From Saccharomycopsis fibuligera x Saccharomycopsis cf. fibuligera (taxonomy: Eukaryota; Ascomycota; Saccharomycetes; Ascoideales; Saccharomycopsidaceae), in the NCBI GenBank assembly GCA_001936135.1, contig CP012810.1, positions 3,224,001-3,288,000 on the forward strand: a stretch of DNA of 64,000 nucleotides, read 5' to 3'. The translations under genes and the position numbers were made by a program. The notes under the pieces are model-generated. The model searched no databases. It worked only from the letters and a program-made list of their open reading frames with translations, and was not told the origin of the DNA. Of this stretch, positions 11,865-22,400 are shown piece by piece; position 1 is the stretch's first letter, and every line of letters begins with the position of its first letter.

Positions 11865-11912
11865 GGATACGGATCTATTAATTCCGGTTGCGAGCGTTTG
11901 CTTCACCGCACT

Positions 11913-11952
11913 AAAAAATTTTTTTTTTTTTTGTCTTTTAGATAATGCGATG
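11913..11952 (+). promoter_or_regulatory. RRPE-like tract plus PAC-like core upstream of NOP8
   Basis: AAAAAATTTTTT (11913-11924) resembles the RRPE element, and 22 bp further GCGATG (11947-11952) matches the core of the PAC element. In yeasts the RRPE/PAC pair marks ribosome-biogenesis genes. The pair lies 150-190 bp before the NOP8 ATG, the usual distance, and NOP8 is such a gene. PAC is usually GCGATGAG; here the next bases are GAT, so the match is only to the core. Confidence 0.5.
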
Positions 11953-12101
11953 GATGGATCTTTGGCGTGTTGTGTATACTGTATGGTAGGTAGTATTGAA
12001 TGTTAAAGAGTAGAGGATAACCTTTCATTCTTTGCATTCACATAATAACATTATCATATCATAGTATATCAAAAGAAAAAGCAAAATTAGTAATACATTT
12101 C

Positions 12102-13640
12102 ATGATGCCGGAGCCCACCACGACTACCACTGAGGAGCTGGAAAATGTCAGACTCTACATTGGTAACATCTCCAAACAACTTTCACAAAACATGAATGCT
12201 TTAGAATCAAGAATTGCCAAATATGGAGACCTTGCCACTCCCATAGAATTAAGATGCAAAGAGACTTTCCAAGATGTGAACTATTTCGGTTATGTCAACA
12301 TTAAAATTTCTGATACAAATTTGAAAAAGTTGCTCAGCGCTTTACATAAAGTGAAATTTATGAACAGTTCATTGAAAATTGAAAAGGCCAAGCCATCCTT
12401 CAACGAGATCAAACAACGTGATATGGATCAAATTGTGGAATCTGAGCAGCAAGCAGAGAAGGAAAGCGCTTTGCATCAGGCTAAACGGGCAACCACGTTA
12501 TTTCATCGTACTTATGGGACAGAAAACAAAATAAGAAGATTACGCAGTTACTTGACTGTGATTGAAGCTGGGGTACGGAAAACGCCGCGGGTTAAATTAA
12601 ATTCCAAGAAAAAACTAAATATTAGTGATATCACGTACAGAGTGAAGTTCCCGGTGTATAATTCTCATACTCAAAGATATGAAAAGAAAACTAGAATAAT
12701 AAGGCCGAGATTCAAGCAAAAGTTATGGGGGTATGACAAGAATAAACATCGGACCGATTTGGTGTTCAAGTTTGCTAATGGGGTTTGGAAAGATGGTAAT
12801 AACCATATTGTGGAGGTGATCAAGTCTAAAAAGAAAAACGTTAATAATTTGGTTTCTCGCGGAGAAGGTGAGGCGCCACCAGCGCATGAAGATATAGTTA
12901 AGCTTAGTGGAAAGTCACTTGAAAAAGAAAAAAGAAAGGTTAAATCGGTGTTGGATGATTTCCTCAGCGGTTACGATTTTGATAAACCCATTGAGTTCGA
13001 TTATAACGAAGATAGAAAAGAAAAGTTGGAATCAGCAAGAGAGAAATTTGATTATGAAGCCGAATCACACAATTTTGCATCGAACTTTGATGATGAAGAT
13101 GATGAAGAAGTGGACGAAGTGGAAGAAGTCTTTAATTCTAAAGACATTAAGCAAGATGAAGATGTGGAGATGGCTGAGCCTGGATCTTCAGAGGCGCTTA
13201 AATCACTTTTCAATCCGGAAGGTCAACAGGCCACGGCTACTGCTATCACTGAAAATGCAGAAGGCGGCGATAATGAAGGGGGATTCGCCTTCCATTTGCA
13301 AGACTCAGATTTGGAAGAAGAAGACAACTTGCTCGATGATGTGCCAGTAATCCCATCAGAACCAGCAGCAACGACATCCTCGACAACAGCATCAGCAGAT
13401 AGAGCTACTACGCCAGTTATCATTCAAGAAGAAAGAGCTTTATTTTTCCCTCATTTTGATTCCCCATTCTTGGTGGCCCAAACTCAATTGAATAGATTAT
13501 TGTCTTATAGCTCTAAAAATAATGATAATTATGAACTGATTGCTAGCTGGCCAAAAGTTTTTGGGGAACAAAGAGTGGAATTGATGAAGAGTTTCAAGAG
13601 AAGAAAAAGAGACGTTATTAGGCAAAATAGTAAGAGATAG
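12102..13640 (+). CDS. NOP8: 60S ribosome biogenesis protein Nop8, 512 aa
   Basis: Nucleolar RNA-binding protein needed for assembly of the large ribosomal subunit. An N-terminal RRM spans about residues 16-100, with an RNP2-like 'LYIGNI' (18-23) and an RNP1-like 'YFGYVNI' (61-67). The middle is very Lys/Arg-rich. An acidic block, 'FDDEDDEEVDEVEEVF', lies near residues 330-345, and the C-terminus 'LFFPHFDSPFLVAQTQLNRL...KSFKRRKRDVIRQ' resembles the Nop8 tail. The length compares with 484 aa in S. cerevisiae. Two adjacent ATGs (12102 and 12105) make the exact start uncertain by one codon. It is divergent from PSF3. Confidence 0.85.
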   Translation: MMPEPTTTTTEELENVRLYIGNISKQLSQNMNALESRIAKYGDLATPIELRCKETFQDVNYFGYVNIKISDTNLKKLLSALHKVKFMNSSLKIEKAKPSFNEIKQRDMDQIVESEQQAEKESALHQAKRATTLFHRTYGTENKIRRLRSYLTVIEAGVRKTPRVKLNSKKKLNISDITYRVKFPVYNSHTQRYEKKTRIIRPRFKQKLWGYDKNKHRTDLVFKFANGVWKDGNNHIVEVIKSKKKNVNNLVSRGEGEAPPAHEDIVKLSGKSLEKEKRKVKSVLDDFLSGYDFDKPIEFDYNEDRKEKLESAREKFDYEAESHNFASNFDDEDDEEVDEVEEVFNSKDIKQDEDVEMAEPGSSEALKSLFNPEGQQATATAITENAEGGDNEGGFAFHLQDSDLEEEDNLLDDVPVIPSEPAATTSSTTASADRATTPVIIQEERALFFPHFDSPFLVAQTQLNRLLSYSSKNNDNYELIASWPKVFGEQRVELMKSFKRRKRDVIRQNSKR

Positions 13641-14185
13641 AGATCGTTTTTTCTTTTTCCATCTTGTCAGCTGGTTGCATCAGTAAATTGGTATTTAGTG
13701 TTTTTATCCGCTTACGGTCATAGTTATGCCTTTTTTTTTTTTTACTTTTTTCCCTTTCTCAAGACATAGAACACATTTCATAATTATAGCATTGTACAAT
13801 TATCTGCGCGTTTCTCGACAAAGTAGAAGTAAAGCAAAAAAAAAAAAAAAAATTTCATCGCTTTATAATTGCGTCCATGCAGTAACATGTATGCTGGAAT
13901 AGCTTGCATCTCCCATTGCAATTAATTAACGGGAAGCATGCGTATATACTGTACGGTCTTGTCTTTTTCTCAATAACAAGCCCTTGTTATGGCTACTTTC
14001 TGTTTGTTTGTTTGTTCATCAAAAACACATATAAATATATTTATACTCCCAGTTCAAAACTGGTGTTAAGAATTTTTTTTTTTTTGTCTTCAAGGTTTCT
14101 TGCTGAGCTTTTGTGAAGAAACCCCCCGCCCCCCCAAACAATTACAGCAGCCGCCAAAGCTCAACATCAACTATTACTCACAAAC
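13641..14185. other. Intergenic, NOP8 to cis-prenyltransferase
   Basis: Tandem genes with a 545-bp spacer. It is T/A-rich with several poly-A/T tracts and a C-rich patch (14124-14136) just before the prenyltransferase start. No gene is seen. Confidence 0.6.
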
Positions 14186-15660
14186 ATGAACAGCACCTTT
14201 ACTTTTTTTTTGACTTTGCCTGGAATCAAACAAGCTACAGTTTTTGCTGACTCTATCTTTAAAGCAGCAGTAAGAACTGGTCCTGTTCCCAAACATGTTG
14301 CTTTTATCATGGATGGGAACCGAAGATATGCTAAGAACAATAAGTTGCCACTAGAAGCTGGTCATTCAACGGGAGCTAGAAACTTAGTCTCAGTAAGTAA
14401 CAGTGCTGCATCGTTGCCTTTAGGTTTTTGATTATCTATATCTTATCATTGATATCCGATAGTTGCCGTTTTGCTATATTTTGAATTACTTACTAACTTT
14501 GGGTATCTAGCTTTTATCCGCCTGTTACTCTCTCGGAATTGAAGAGGTTTCAGTTTACGCATTTTCAATTGAAAATTTCAACCGGTCTCAAGAAGAAGTC
14601 AACACATTGTTTCAACTTTTGAGGGATAGATTAAGAGCGCTTCCAGATAACAAGGAGTATAGTTACTTTTGTATCTTTTGAATTGTTTTTATTTAAATTT
14701 ATTTTCTCTTTTTGTTAGAGAACGTATACTAACTAAGCATTATTATTGCTTCATTATAGCAGCCTTTTCGATTTGAGTCAAATTCGGATTAGATTGATTG
14801 GTAATAGAACCATGGTTCCTGATGATATTCTTAAGGATCTCGAAGAAATTGAAGAAAAAACTAAAGATTACAAACGGTGAGTAACAAAGTGAAAGAAAAA
14901 AAAAAAAAGTTTGCACCTTTGAAGTTTTTTTTACTAACATTTACACAATAACAATAGTGGGATCTTGAACATTTGCGCTCCATATACTTCAAGAGACGAG
15001 ATCCATCATTCGATTCAAAACATTGCAACCAGTGCTAAAATCAAAGCCGAAGCTAAGGCAAAGGCTCAACTAATCACAAAGGTAAGTTCTCCAAAGTCAA
15101 AATCAAAAGCAATAGCTAATGGTGACAGTAGCCCAAAATCTGCCAAGTCCGCCAAATCTGCCAAATCAATTCCTGAAAAAGAAAGTCAAAAAGAACATGA
15201 AAATGATCTCGAAAAGAAAGAAGCTGAAGCTGATGCAGATAATGGGTTAACAGAAGAAATTACTCCAAAGACCATCAGCGATGAGTTTTATTACGGAGCG
15301 GAAACCAAACATCTAGATATATTGATCCGTACTAGCGGTCATTACAGGTTAAGTGATTATTTATTATGGCAAAGTAATGAAAATACTGCAATTTATTTTG
15401 TTGATGCGTTATGGCCGGCATTTTCTACTATATCGCTTTATGGGATCTTGTTTGATTGGTCATTCCATCAAGTCTTGAAGTTAAGGTGTGTATTTGATTT
15501 ATTTGATGTTTGTGTTTGTAAATTTCCGGCTTTTTGGCGCCAGTACTAACTTTGATTCTTTAGCGACGACAAATTCAAAGATGATCTCGGAGTTGCCAAG
15601 TATGTTGACTTGGCATCATTAGAATCTCCTCCACCATTGGCCACTGTCACTAAGCGCTAA
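14186..15660 (+). CDS. cis-Prenyltransferase (dehydrodolichyl diphosphate synthase type), five exons, 364 aa
   Basis: RER2/SRT1-family enzyme that adds isopentenyl units to farnesyl diphosphate to make the polyprenol precursor of dolichol in the ER. Exons are 14186-14392, 14511-14656, 14760-14876, 14958-15485 and 15564-15660. Joined, they keep one frame and give the family motifs 'HVAFIMDGNRRYAK' (36-50), 'VSVYAFSIENFNRS', 'IRLIGNRT', 'LNICAPYTSRDEI' and 'DILIRTSGHYRLSDYLLWQ'. Introns 1-4 each contain TACTAAC, with donors GTAAGT, GTATAG, GTGAGT and GTGTGT. Exon 3 has a TAGCAG tandem acceptor, allowing one Ser more or less. Residues about 185-250 are a Lys/Ser/Ala/Glu-rich insert absent from the usual fold, and a consensus GTAAGT starts it (15082). 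I cannot say whether RER2 or SRT1 is the closer relative. Confidence 0.9.
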
Positions 15661-15895
15661 TCAACTAAATAAGTTCTTCGGCAAAAGTAAATTTCACCGA
15701 ATAGCTAACTTTGAAACAAACAAACAAACAAACAAACAAAAAAACAAAAAAACAAAAACAAATACAAAAAAATAAGAAGCAGACAATCCAACTAATCTAG
15801 GCCAATCTATCATCTGGTGCTTTAATTGCTGCTGTTATATTGTGTTTTTTAAGCGGTGTTGCAGGTAGCGAGATTTGGGAGATCGGGGTTGTTCC

Positions 15896-15944
15896 CTGCA
15901 AGAAAGCTGCAAGAAAGCTGCAAGAAAGCTGCAAGAAAGCTGCA
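15896..15944. repeat. 11-bp tandem repeat CTGCAAGAAAG, 4.5 copies
   Basis: Four exact copies plus a final CTGCA. The array begins after TTCC and ends with CTGCAGGG, so it is bounded by CTGCA words. It lies about 240 bp past the prenyltransferase stop. Confidence 0.95.
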
Positions 15945-16952
15945 GGGTTTGGTTGCCCCATTAACTCGTAAATTGAAGCTGCTTGACAATTTTCGAATTG
16001 AATTAGTTTCAATTGGGATGGGTTTAATTTTGCTTAGCGTTTGTATGAGTACTATCTTTTTTTCTTTTATATTCAATTTCTAAACCTTTTTTTCATAAAT
16101 ACCATGTGTTTAATTTGTTCTATAAAGTTGAGAAAGTACCTTAAGGTGCTTTAATCTAGGCACAAGTTTTAGTTATACGGGCCCAAGCGACTCCGGGCGG
16201 TACAGCAGCCCCGAGCGAAGCGAGCGACAGCAACATTCTCCCTGAAAAGTAGCCGGGATGCGCTCAGACCTGACTGATCACCGAGATCGAGATCGATATC
16301 GAGATCGATATCGAGATTGAGATTTGCCGCAAAACTAACCAACTTTGGCATAAGCGAGGCAAGCAGACCACAAATAAGACTGTGATCTATGCAGATCAGA
16401 CCGATAGTGATTTCTGATAATAGAGACCATTGTAATAATTACTTGTAGGAGCTGCACCGGATTCTACTACGCCTACTAAGGACCACTAATATTACATTTA
16501 TATGCTGTTCCCGAAGTATAAGTTTATTATAATTATTGTCACTATTATAATTATTGTTATTATCATAATTACTCAATGCGCCACAGCGGGGCCCGAAAAG
16601 CTTATATCTATGTGGATGTGCATATGGGATAATAAGCCTAAAGCATCTTTTAAATTGGGCGGAGATTGCTTTTGCATTCCCTGGTGCTAGTGGTATACAG
16701 CAAGCAGCAAGGATTTGAATCTACAAATAGGCGCAACATCTACATTAGTACTATCATTATACAAATATGAATGTAGAAAAACAAACAAACAAACAAAAAA
16801 AAAAAACAACAACAAGAAACTGCGTTATATAGTTTGGTAATTTTTTCGATTTTCTTTGCCAAGCTCGACTGAGCTTGCAAGCTTCCCAGGACACGGTAGT
16901 CGCTGGTTTGCTTTATGCAGTTTGAATCGTGGAGCGCACTAACTTCCCGTTT

Positions 16953-16985
16953 TCATCTAACAGTCATCTAACAGTCATCTAACAG
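16953..16985. repeat. 11-bp tandem repeat TCATCTAACAG, 3 copies
   Basis: Three exact copies in the gap before the RING gene. The unit has the same 11-bp period as the repeat at 15896 but an unrelated sequence. Confidence 0.95.
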
Positions 16986-17372
16986 TATATCAGCGTACTA
17001 TGCTATACACCTCACTGTCCAGTTGTAAGGATGCACAGACATCGACTGCCACATCACATGCAGCGGTGATCTTGAGAATGCTTCGATCTCCGACCGGGGA
17101 GATTTCTCACATGCGGGAAATTGACAGGCTGTCAGTGCTGGCTGCTGGCCACTATCTCTATGTCGCTAGTAAATAACGGATACCTTGTGTACCGTAGCAT
17201 GCACCGTGATCAATAAAGTCACGGCTGGTGCCAACCAAAATTAACATGCTCAAGCAGTCGTGACGGACGTATCTATAAAAATGAGCTCTCAGTAGCATCA
17301 CTCACATCAGACGCAGCATAGTGGTTGGTAGACTTATCGCGGTTTGATGATTTTTGCCTTCGTGCTTACAAG

Positions 17373-17409
17373 CCATACGCCATACGCCATACGCCATATG
17401 CCATATGCC
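17373..17409. repeat. 7-bp tandem repeat CCATACG/CCATATG, 5 copies
   Basis: Three CCATACG units are followed by two CCATATG units and a final CC, in the presumed promoter or 5' UTR of the RING gene. Confidence 0.95.
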
Positions 17410-17640
17410 AGAAAAACACATTCCTCAACATGCCACTGCCAGTGGATCCTTTAAAACAACCTGGGAATCCGCACTGCGCAGTGCTTTGGCAGCATTTGTT
17501 CAAACTATATTCTATTGACACCTTTAACCCAATAAAAACCGCCATTGACTGAGTATAATTTCGCAAAGCAGTCTGCTCAATACGAATACCACCATACTAC
17601 ATTCCCTGCACTACCGCATATATTGAAAAACATAACGATA

Positions 17641-18678
17641 ATGAATTGTAATGCGATCTTGCTGCTAATGGGGAAACTAAGTGGATTCCGCAGAACCAGT
17701 GTCTTAAGCACTACTACAACTACAAATGCGAAAAAGACTAACTGCCAACATCACCATCACGATAAGCGCCGACTACGGTACAGGTTTACAAATGCGGCTC
17801 AAAAAGAGAATCTGCAAGAACATGGACCGAAGAAAAAGAAAAAGAAAAAGAGGCTGCAGCAGCCGCAATTACGGACCATTGAGGATATAGCGATGAAAGT
17901 ACTGGTAGACGAATGGACAATTTTTGCCAATTGGGAAACAATATTTGACCTTGCGGTGCCGCCAACTAACATTTATGAAGATAAAAGCGACTCGAGCAGG
18001 ACACCAAAAACAGAGATTGAGATTGAAATAAACGGAACCAAGATTCTCTTGGGGTTTTTTGGTGAAGACGATAGTAAAGCAAATTGTGATTGTGGCGGCG
18101 ACTACAAGAGAGTATACGGCGGCAGGCTGCAGGGCGCTGCTGGCGCTGGCGCTGCTGGCGCTGTCAGAGAGCGGCCAACGGAGGCCCAACAACAGCAGTC
18201 GCAACAGCAATTGCAAAAGCCCCAAGAGCAATGGCAACAGGAGGACCCCGAGTGTAGCATTTGCTTCGATGGGTTGTGCAGCGGGAGCACCAGCACCAGC
18301 GGGAGCACCAGCACCAGTAGCAGCTTCAGTGCTAATGAGATTGGTCACAATATCGACATTAGTGAGATCAGCAGCGAATTTGCCCTAGTTAGGAAATTGC
18401 CATGTGGCCATGTGTTCCATGACCAGTGCATCCGCCAATGGCTCTTCCGAGAACATGCTCAGCTCAAACAGAAAGCGTTGACATTCCCACTAGGCTCCCA
18501 GCTTGCACATTACACCTGCCCGCTGTGTCGAGCCAACATGTTTGACTGGTTCTTCTTCGCTCACTACAAGCCCAGTTTCATTCGCCAATGCGAGCAGACG
18601 ATGGCAGCGGAGGACAAGCGAGCGATCGAGTTGCGGTGGCAGAGAGAAACAGCAGGCGGCGGCGGCGGCGGCTATTAG
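17641..18678 (+). CDS. RING-H2 finger protein, probable E3 ubiquitin ligase, 345 aa
   Basis: Predicted ubiquitin ligase of unknown target. The C-terminal RING-H2 domain starts with 'CSICFDG' (about residue 205), continues with 'LPCGHVFHDQCIRQWL' and ends with 'CPLCR', giving the eight zinc ligands in C3-H2-C3 order. A Ser/Thr-rich loop separates the first two Cys pairs, and there is a ~25-residue insert before the last pair. The N-terminal half is Lys-, His- and Gln-rich without a domain I know, and no membrane segment is obvious. The first ATG in frame is at 17641; the frame is open a further 32 codons upstream from a TTG. In-frame CTG codons are frequent here (17662, 17812, 17854, 17902, 18127, 18523), unlike its neighbours, and the gene is GC-richer. 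Confidence 0.75.
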   Translation: MNCNAILLLMGKLSGFRRTSVLSTTTTTNAKKTNCQHHHHDKRRLRYRFTNAAQKENLQEHGPKKKKKKKRLQQPQLRTIEDIAMKVLVDEWTIFANWETIFDLAVPPTNIYEDKSDSSRTPKTEIEIEINGTKILLGFFGEDDSKANCDCGGDYKRVYGGRLQGAAGAGAAGAVRERPTEAQQQQSQQQLQKPQEQWQQEDPECSICFDGLCSGSTSTSGSTSTSSSFSANEIGHNIDISEISSEFALVRKLPCGHVFHDQCIRQWLFREHAQLKQKALTFPLGSQLAHYTCPLCRANMFDWFFFAHYKPSFIRQCEQTMAAEDKRAIELRWQRETAGGGGGGY

Positions 18679-19466
18679 TTTTTGTGTTGATAAACCGTGG
18701 TTGATGAACATGATGATAATGGTAATAATGATGATATCATTTGTCTTGTGTAGTGCCATATATACAACTATGTATATATATATATATATATCTTAGATCA
18801 TCCTGATGCACAATGGCGCACACTCCATACACGCGGGTAGAGGGCATAGAGGGGGTGACCCTGCCGAGAATATCTCCAGGGCCCCTCCAGAGTGCCGTTT
18901 CTTTTGTGTTCCACCACACAATTTGGCACAAGCAGTCAGCAGCCAGCAGCCAGCAACCACCCAGCCCATCAATCTCATCCTTCCTCCATCACTATCCATA
19001 ACCGAATATAATCAAATATATCCACAGCATCCACAAGCGCTGAAGGTATACCTACCGTATATAGTCTCCCACCTGTCACTATTTCCACCATACATGGCCC
19101 ATAGCTGCCCTCTGTCTTGCTACCAATTGCTTAGTCTGCGCTTTACCGCCCACCTTTTCATCGCTAGCCGCCCCGCTTAGCCAATCTGCCACCGCCTCTT
19201 TTTCCTTCTTTACGTCTCGCTTGCGCGGTTTCCTCATTATTAATAGAATTTCGCCCGCTCTTGTGCTATTTTCATCTTTTTTTTATTTTTTATTTTTTTT
19301 TATCTTCCAGAGCAAGTTCCAGTCGAGCTAAGCCAAGCCTGCTTCAAAGACTGCAATACTTTTCCAATATAGAGTAGCAGAATAGACAACTTTAGAAAGG
19401 CCATCCAAGTTTGGACAAACATCTTGTCTGCTCAACTCTGCTAACAACAAACCTTCCTTGTACAAT
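18679..19466. other. Promoter region of FPK1
   Basis: 788 bp with an AT dinucleotide run (18772-18791). An open frame of 124 codons (18806-19180) has no recognised domain and probably is leader sequence. The part just before the kinase gene is pyrimidine-rich. Confidence 0.55.
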
Positions 19467-22400
19467 ATGACAGGATCGTCATCTCACATTCACAACAGCA
19501 ACTCCTCGCTTCTCGCGGTCGAGGATAACTCTGCCATCCACAGCAGCAACAACGAGGACTATCCTACTAATTTGCTTGCCCCAGCCCAGCCTTCAAGAAA
19601 GCGCTCCATCTCCATGAATAAGTTGTTTTCTTTTGGGTTCAACAAGGAACCAACAGCACCAACAACTGCTGATGCCAACAACAACAGTAACCTTGCTTTA
19701 AACCATGCTTCCTCAGCACATTCTCTTTCCCAACCAGAAACCAACAACAACAATACAGTTAATAATAACCATCCTGCTAGTCCTGCTACTCTGAATTTTG
19801 TCAACTTGAGTGCAAATGAACAAGTCGACGATTCTGAGCCAATCAGACTTCTTGACATATTGAAGGACCCTGTGGCTGCCAAGGCAAATCCAAGTACTGA
19901 TGCAAATGCTGGCATTAGAACTTCCACCATCCCTAATGTCACCGCATCCCCCGAAGTTTACGTCAATGGCCAGGCTTTAGACGTTGGCGTAGTGGATGAC
20001 AACAATATAAAAGCTACTCCTAGTCATCAACGAAACAACTCAGACACCAATCTCTCCAACAAGGGCTCGGATCTTCTGTACGACTACGTTGACGTAGCAG
20101 AACCAGAAGCAAATGACAACAACTTGTCATCAGAGAAAAACAAACGTTTTACAAAAATCAAAAGTTTATTTAAATTCTCCAACAACAACAACAGCAACAA
20201 CAACACTGATCAGTACGATTCAGCCAATCCTAGCCCTACTAGAAGCGTACATCTGAACTCAGACCCAGAATCTGCTAAAAAGAATAAACGCAAAAGCACA
20301 CTCAAGAAAGATACTTTTTCTAATGCTACTGATCATTGTGCAAATTCGCCAGTGGTTGGAATTGAAGAAAGTATCAACTCTAAAGATACTCATTCTAGTA
20401 CTGATGGCTCATTCAGTATATCTCCGCACGAGCTAGGTTTTCAACAGTCTCAGTCGCATGAATCTCAGAATACGCATTCTGTTACTTCTTCTCAACAGCG
20501 GCAACAAGATGAACAGTCAAGTAACAATAACAATACTAACAATAACAACACATCGCTAATGCAGCGGATCCGTCGTATGCGTTCACCTTCATCTCCGCCT
20601 CCAGCAACCAGTACCAACACCACGAACAATAACAAAACCGCCTCACTTTTCCGTCGCGAAAGCAAAGCTTCTGCCAAATCTCCGATTCTCAGTAATGATC
20701 CAAATGGGACAAGAACTAGTTCTGGCACAAATAATAATGACAGTTTGAGTATTATTTCTTCAAACCCATACTTTGCTCATCAAGGCCTACCGCCACATCT
20801 AACCATGGACGATGCCTCCAATGAATTGAGTGATGATGAAACTAACAAGTTGGTGGAAAATTATAAGAATGGTGGCAAGGGACCTTTATCATTTGCTTTG
20901 AAGTTGCTTTCTAATAAGAAGCGTGATAGTACTACCATAGATTCTACTATTAATCAAAATGCGGTGAATCATCATTATGCTAACAATACTGATACTGTTG
21001 CTACTGCTACTGCTACCACTACTGCCACTACTACCGCTACCCCTATCGCTGCTGCTCAAAAGCCAACTGGACCAACAACAACAAGTCCAAAGGCAAATGG
21101 TAAAGAAAAAGGTATACCCGTAATCATTACCAGCAAAAATGAAGGTATTCCTATAGTTGATGAAAGCGACGAAAAAAGTAAACTTTCAGCAGTTGACGAA
21201 AGTTTTGGCTTGAAGCCTCCTACCTTTGGCAAACTCAAAGACATTGATGACAATAACCAAGACAATAATAATGACAATGACAATGATGATGACGATGATG
21301 GCTCTAAAAACATACGTGAACCAGCTAGCCACACTATGGCTCCATCAACCATTCCAGGAAAGAAGAAATTAAGACGTGTTGCTTCTGCTCCATTGGGGTT
21401 GAAAGCTCTCAGAGGCCAATCTCACGACGACGATGTTAATGATAGTGTTGCTGCAAATAACAACAATTCAACTACAGTTATATACGAAAAACCAAGCAAT
21501 TTGAGCAGCACTGGACTTGCTGGGTTCAAGTTTATCAAATCTCTTGCTAATGAAGCCAACGTGGTAAAAACCAATGAACATATTGGTGAATTGAAGGGCC
21601 GCCCAAGAAATAAATCTTTTGGAAGAATGTACTCTTCGAATTCCATCAAAGTATCTGATGTACAAGTGGCACCCTCTTCGTTTGAAAAAGTTAGATTGTT
21701 GGGTAAAGGTGATGTTGGTAAAGTTTATTTGGTACGCGAAAAAAAATCTAACAAGTTATATGCTATGAAAGTGTTATCTAAAAAAGAGATGATTGAACGT
21801 AACAAGATCAAACGTGTTCTTGCTGAGCAAGAAATTTTGTCCACTTCAAACCATCCGTTTATTGTCACTCTATACCATTCATTCCAATCGGAAGACTATT
21901 TGTATTTGTGTATGGAATATTGTATGGGTGGAGAGTTTTTTAGAGCGTTGCAAACCAGAGCTAGTAAATGCATTTTGGAAGCAGATGCAAGATTTTATGC
22001 TGCTGAAGTAACCGCAGCATTAGAATATTTGCACTTAATGGGATTTATTTATCGTGATTTGAAGCCAGAAAATATTCTCTTACATCAATCAGGTCACATT
22101 ATGTTGTCAGATTTTGATTTATCTAAGCAAATTTCATCAACTAAGAATCCAACTATCGTGCTTAGTGGTGCTAGAGGCCGCGGTAATAGTCAAGGCAATA
22201 TTCCAGTGCTAGATACAAAGACTTGTATCAATGGATTTAGAACTAATTCGTTTGTTGGTACAGAAGAATATATTGCTCCTGAAGTGATTCGCGGCCATGG
22301 TCATACCGCAGCAGTAGATTGGTGGACTTTGGGTATTTTGTTATATGAGATGTTGTTTGGTACCACTCCATTCAAGGGATCCAATAGAAATAAGACTTTC

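Larger units (their letters stand above)
11538..12101. other. Divergent promoter region of PSF3 and NOP8
   Basis: This 564-bp stretch separates PSF3 (minus) from NOP8 (plus). Near PSF3 it has a GGTATTATT/GGTACTATT microrepeat (about 11539-11580). Near NOP8 it has the A/T tract and GCGATG motif described separately. A doubtful small frame (11649-11864) lies inside it. Confidence 0.6.
15661..17640. other. 2 kb gap with several short tandem repeats
   Basis: No supported gene. It holds AAAC-type runs (15716-15770 and near 16777-16803), an 11-bp repeat (15896-15944), a GAGATCGATATC-type repeat (about 16281-16322), a second 11-bp repeat (16953-16985) and a 7-bp repeat (17373-17409). A TATAAAAA word at 17274-17281 is a possible TATA box for the RING gene, 360 bp before its ATG. 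Confidence 0.6.

Noticed and set aside
16281-16322. GAGATCGATATC repeat considered as a coding Asp/Leu repeat
   Set aside because: It is a simple 6/12-bp repeat open in several frames, with no gene structure around it.
18806-19180. 124-codon ATG frame upstream of FPK1
   Set aside because: There is no family resemblance and other frames overlap. It lies where the FPK1 promoter and 5' UTR are expected, so it is probably chance or leader sequence.
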